Positions 32,792 through 35,087 of a DNA stretch of 35,087 nt are shown here, in pieces; positions within the stretch are counted from its first letter, which is position 1; every line of letters starts with the position of its first letter. This stretch comes from Flavobacteriales bacterium. GTDB taxonomy: Bacteria; Bacteroidota; Bacteroidia; Flavobacteriales_D; Parvicellaceae. The notes under the pieces were generated by a model. That model ran no database searches and had not been told where the DNA came from. It worked only from the letters and a program-made list of their open reading frames with translations. The translations under genes and the position numbers were made by a program. The DNA lies in NCBI GenBank assembly GCA_029243225.1, contig JAQWSL010000086.1:1-35087 (forward strand). Direction: 5' to 3'.

Positions 32792-33973
32792 ATGAAAACA
32801 GCTTATATAGTAGGAGGATACAGATCTGCAGTTGGAAAATCAGGAAGAGGTTTATTTAAATTCACTCGACCAGATGATTTAGCTGCTGATGTGGTTAAAC
32901 ATTTAATGAAAGATTTTCCAAACCTTGACCCAAACAGAATTGACGATGTCATTGTTGGCAATGCAACGCCTGAAGCAGAACAAGGGTTAAATATTGGAAG
33001 AATGATTTCACTCATGGGACTTAACACTGAGAAAGTTCCAGGAATGACAGTCAATAGATATTGTTCTTCAGGTCTTCAAACAATTGCTTTAGCTGCTAAT
33101 CAAATACAAGCTGGTGCTGCAGATTGTATTATTGCGGGTGGGGTTGAAACCATGTCTCCTATTCCATTTGGAGGTTGGAGAATTGTTCCAAACTCTAAAG
33201 TAAGTCAAGAGCATCCAGACTGGTATTGGGGTATGGGCTTAACTGCAGAAGCTGTTGCTGATGAATTTAGCGTTTCTAGAAAAGAACAAGATGAGTTTGC
33301 TTATCAATCTCATATGAAAGCATTAAATGCAATTGAAAAGGGCTTATTTAAGGATGATATAGTTCCTATTAACATCAACGAAGTTTATTTAGACAGCAAT
33401 GAAAAACGTCAAGAAAGAAACTTTATCGCTGACACAGATGAGGGTCCTAGAAAAGGAACAAGCATAGAAGCACTATCTAGATTAAGACCAGTATTTAAAA
33501 ACGGTGGTAGTGTGACAGCAGGAAATTCATCTCAAACTTCAGATGGTGCAGCATTTGTCATGGTAATGTCTGAAGAAATGGTTAAAGAGTTAAATGTTGA
33601 ACCTATTGCTAGATTAGTAGATTACAAAGTTGTTGGACTTGCTCCAAGAATCATGGGTGTTGGTCCACTTTATGCTATTCCAGAAGCATTAAAAAAAGCT
33701 GGAATGAAGCAAAATGACTTAGAACAGATAGAGCTTAATGAAGCATTTGCCTCTCAATCTGTTGCAATATTAAAAGGATTAGAATTAGATCCAAGTATCG
33801 TTAATGTTAATGGTGGTGCAATTGCTCTTGGTCACCCTTTAGGATGTACTGGAGCAAAATTAACAGTTCAACTTCTTAACGAAATGAGAAGAAGAAAACA
33901 AAAATATGGTGCAGTTACAATGTGTGTTGGTACTGGACAAGGAGCATGTGGAATTTTTGAATTATTAAATTAA
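32792..33973 (+). CDS. fadA: Acetyl-CoA acyltransferase (3-ketoacyl-CoA thiolase)
   Basis: A 393-residue thiolase that cleaves 3-ketoacyl-CoA to acetyl-CoA and a chain two carbons shorter. The nucleophile Cys91 is in NRYCSSGLQTI, the general-base residues are His348 in NGGAIALGHPLGCTGA and Cys378 in CVGTGQGACG, and NEAFA is also present. It follows the fadN-like gene by 10 bases and precedes the acyl-CoA dehydrogenase by 5, so all are in one transcript. The context indicates the degradative direction rather than acetoacetyl-CoA biosynthesis. Start ATG 32792. Confidence 0.95.
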   Translation: MKTAYIVGGYRSAVGKSGRGLFKFTRPDDLAADVVKHLMKDFPNLDPNRIDDVIVGNATPEAEQGLNIGRMISLMGLNTEKVPGMTVNRYCSSGLQTIALAANQIQAGAADCIIAGGVETMSPIPFGGWRIVPNSKVSQEHPDWYWGMGLTAEAVADEFSVSRKEQDEFAYQSHMKALNAIEKGLFKDDIVPININEVYLDSNEKRQERNFIADTDEGPRKGTSIEALSRLRPVFKNGGSVTAGNSSQTSDGAAFVMVMSEEMVKELNVEPIARLVDYKVVGLAPRIMGVGPLYAIPEALKKAGMKQNDLEQIELNEAFASQSVAILKGLELDPSIVNVNGGAIALGHPLGCTGAKLTVQLLNEMRRRKQKYGAVTMCVGTGQGACGIFELLN

Positions 33974-33978
33974 ATATC

Positions 33979-35087
33979 ATGAGTGAAATAAAAGAAGAAA
34001 CGAAATCAGCTATTAAAGGCGGTGAATTTTTAGTTAGAGAAACCAATTGCAACGACATCTTCATTCCTGAAGAATGGTCAGAAGAGCAAAAAATGATTGC
34101 TCAAATGTGTGTAGATTTTCTAAACACAGAAGTTATTCCAATTTTAGATGAAATAGACAGTACAAAAGATCCTAAATTAATGGCTGGGCTTATGAATAAG
34201 GCTGGAGAGCTTGGTTTGTTAGGTCTCTCAGTTCCTGAAAATCTGGGTGGGCTTGGTGTCAATTTCATTACATCAATGCTTGCAACAGAAGCATTAGGAA
34301 CTGGACACTCTTTTTCAGTAGCATATGGTGCACATACAGGAATTGGAACATTGCCACTACTCTATTACGGAAATCAAGAACAAAAAGAAAAATACATTCC
34401 TAAACTAGCAACGGGAGAATGGAAAGCTGCATATTGCTTAACAGAACCAAGCTCTGGTTCTGATGCGAATTCTGCAAAAACAAAAGCAACTTTAGATAAA
34501 AGCGGTGAAAACTACATTATAAACGGACAGAAAATGTGGATAACCAATGCTGGATTTGCAGACTTATTTACAGTTTTCGCCAAAATTGATGATGATAAAA
34601 ACCTTACCGCATTCCTAGTTGAAGGAACAACTGAAGGCATCACATTAAATGCCGAAGAAAAGAAATTAGGGATTAAAGGATCTTCGACTAGACAAGTATT
34701 CTTTAATGATGTAAAAATCCCTATTGGAAACATGTTATACAAAAGAGAACAAGGGTTTAAAATTGCAGTAAACATTCTTAATATTGGCAGAATAAAATTA
34801 GCAGGTGGTGTTATGGGAGGAGCTAAAGGTACCATCACAGAATCAGTAGTTTATGCAAATGAGAGAGAGCAATTTAACAGGCCAATCTCTAAATACGGAG
34901 CTATTAGACATAAATTAGCAGAACAATGCATAAGAACATTTGCTTGCGAATCTGCTACATATAGAGCAACACAAAATATTGAAGATGCAATTGAAGATTT
35001 AGTTAAAAATGGACTTTCAAAAGAAGAAGCTACTTTAAAAGGTATTGAACAATTTGCTCCTGAATGTGCCATCTTAAAAGTTTACGG
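33979..35087 (+). CDS. fadE: Acyl-CoA dehydrogenase, partial at window end
   Basis: The first 369 codons of a flavoenzyme that carries out the first oxidation of beta-oxidation, forming trans-2-enoyl-CoA and reducing FAD. From ATG 33979 it shows the N-terminal helical domain (EEWSEEQKMIAQMCVDFLN), GLLGLSVPENLGGLGVNF, the substrate/FAD loop CLTEPSSGSDANSAKTKA, KMWITNAGFADLFTVFAKI, and the KLGIKGSSTRQVFFNDVKIP segment. ANEREQFNRPISKYGAIR is the conserved C-terminal domain entry. The frame is open to the last base, so the gene continues. An extended N-terminal leader and the position in a fadN-fadA-fadE order suggest the long (about 590-600 residue) very-long-chain type. The catalytic Glu has not been located in the visible part. 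Confidence 0.93.
   Translation, partial: MSEIKEETKSAIKGGEFLVRETNCNDIFIPEEWSEEQKMIAQMCVDFLNTEVIPILDEIDSTKDPKLMAGLMNKAGELGLLGLSVPENLGGLGVNFITSMLATEALGTGHSFSVAYGAHTGIGTLPLLYYGNQEQKEKYIPKLATGEWKAAYCLTEPSSGSDANSAKTKATLDKSGENYIINGQKMWITNAGFADLFTVFAKIDDDKNLTAFLVEGTTEGITLNAEEKKLGIKGSSTRQVFFNDVKIPIGNMLYKREQGFKIAVNILNIGRIKLAGGVMGGAKGTITESVVYANEREQFNRPISKYGAIRHKLAEQCIRTFACESATYRATQNIEDAIEDLVKNGLSKEEATLKGIEQFAPECAILKVY

Noticed and set aside
34512-34838. Minus-strand open frame of 108 codons near the right end.
   Set aside because: It lies opposite the acyl-CoA dehydrogenase, whose plus-strand frame is open from 33979 and carries all family motifs.

Overview
The window is AT-rich bacterial chromosome from a member of the Bacteroidota, most likely order Flavobacteriales. 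The signs are TonB-dependent receptors with an N-terminal carboxypeptidase-regulatory-like domain, a partner DUF4249 lipoprotein, a C-terminal type IX secretion (T9SS) sorting domain, an rpsF-rpsR-rplI operon without ssb, a DnaX without zinc-module cysteines, few Shine-Dalgarno sequences, and promoter-like TTTG...TANNTTTG elements. No insertion sequence, phage gene, CRISPR array, rRNA or tRNA was seen. It reads as core genome with some accessory envelope genes.

Layout. 135-8828 (minus): an unrecognised secreted protein, thioredoxin reductase (trxB), a DUF4249 lipoprotein/TonB receptor pair, and a second TonB receptor preceded by a T9SS-secreted protein. 8915-15226 (minus): a tight cluster of a SUI1/eIF1-like factor, a DUF389 membrane protein, a membrane-anchored patatin-like lipase, a small membrane protein and an M61 peptidase with a PDZ domain. 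15341-17704 (plus): an ATP-grasp ligase and dihydrolipoyl dehydrogenase. 17711-20628 (minus): a small lipoprotein, peptide deformylase (def) and dnaX. 20787-21885 (plus): ribosomal proteins S6, S18 and L9, ending in a clear terminator. 21908-23806 (minus): a CotH-like kinase with a C-terminal membrane anchor. 24092-29888 (plus): a three-gene RND efflux system (adaptor, pump, TolC). 29962-35087 (plus): a MarR regulator followed by a fadN-fadA-fadE type beta-oxidation operon, the last gene running off the window.

The most interesting observation is dnaX. Its AAA+ part and its tau-specific C-terminal part lie in two frames that meet at a run of ten A containing the heptamer A AAA AAG, the same heptamer used for programmed -1 frameshifting in E. 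coli dnaX. Here the unshifted frame stops five codons later, giving a gamma-like 363-residue protein, while a -1 shift gives a 583-residue tau. The polarity is therefore opposite to E. coli. A homopolymer sequencing error is the main rival explanation. Secondary points are near-leaderless promoters (dnaX, def), three genes that appear to need TTG starts, a terminator embedded in the last codons of the opposing gene, and an inverted repeat in front of the MarR-fad operon. I did not find a clearly new multi-gene system; the patatin/DUF389/SUI1/M61 cluster is the best candidate for an undescribed functional grouping.
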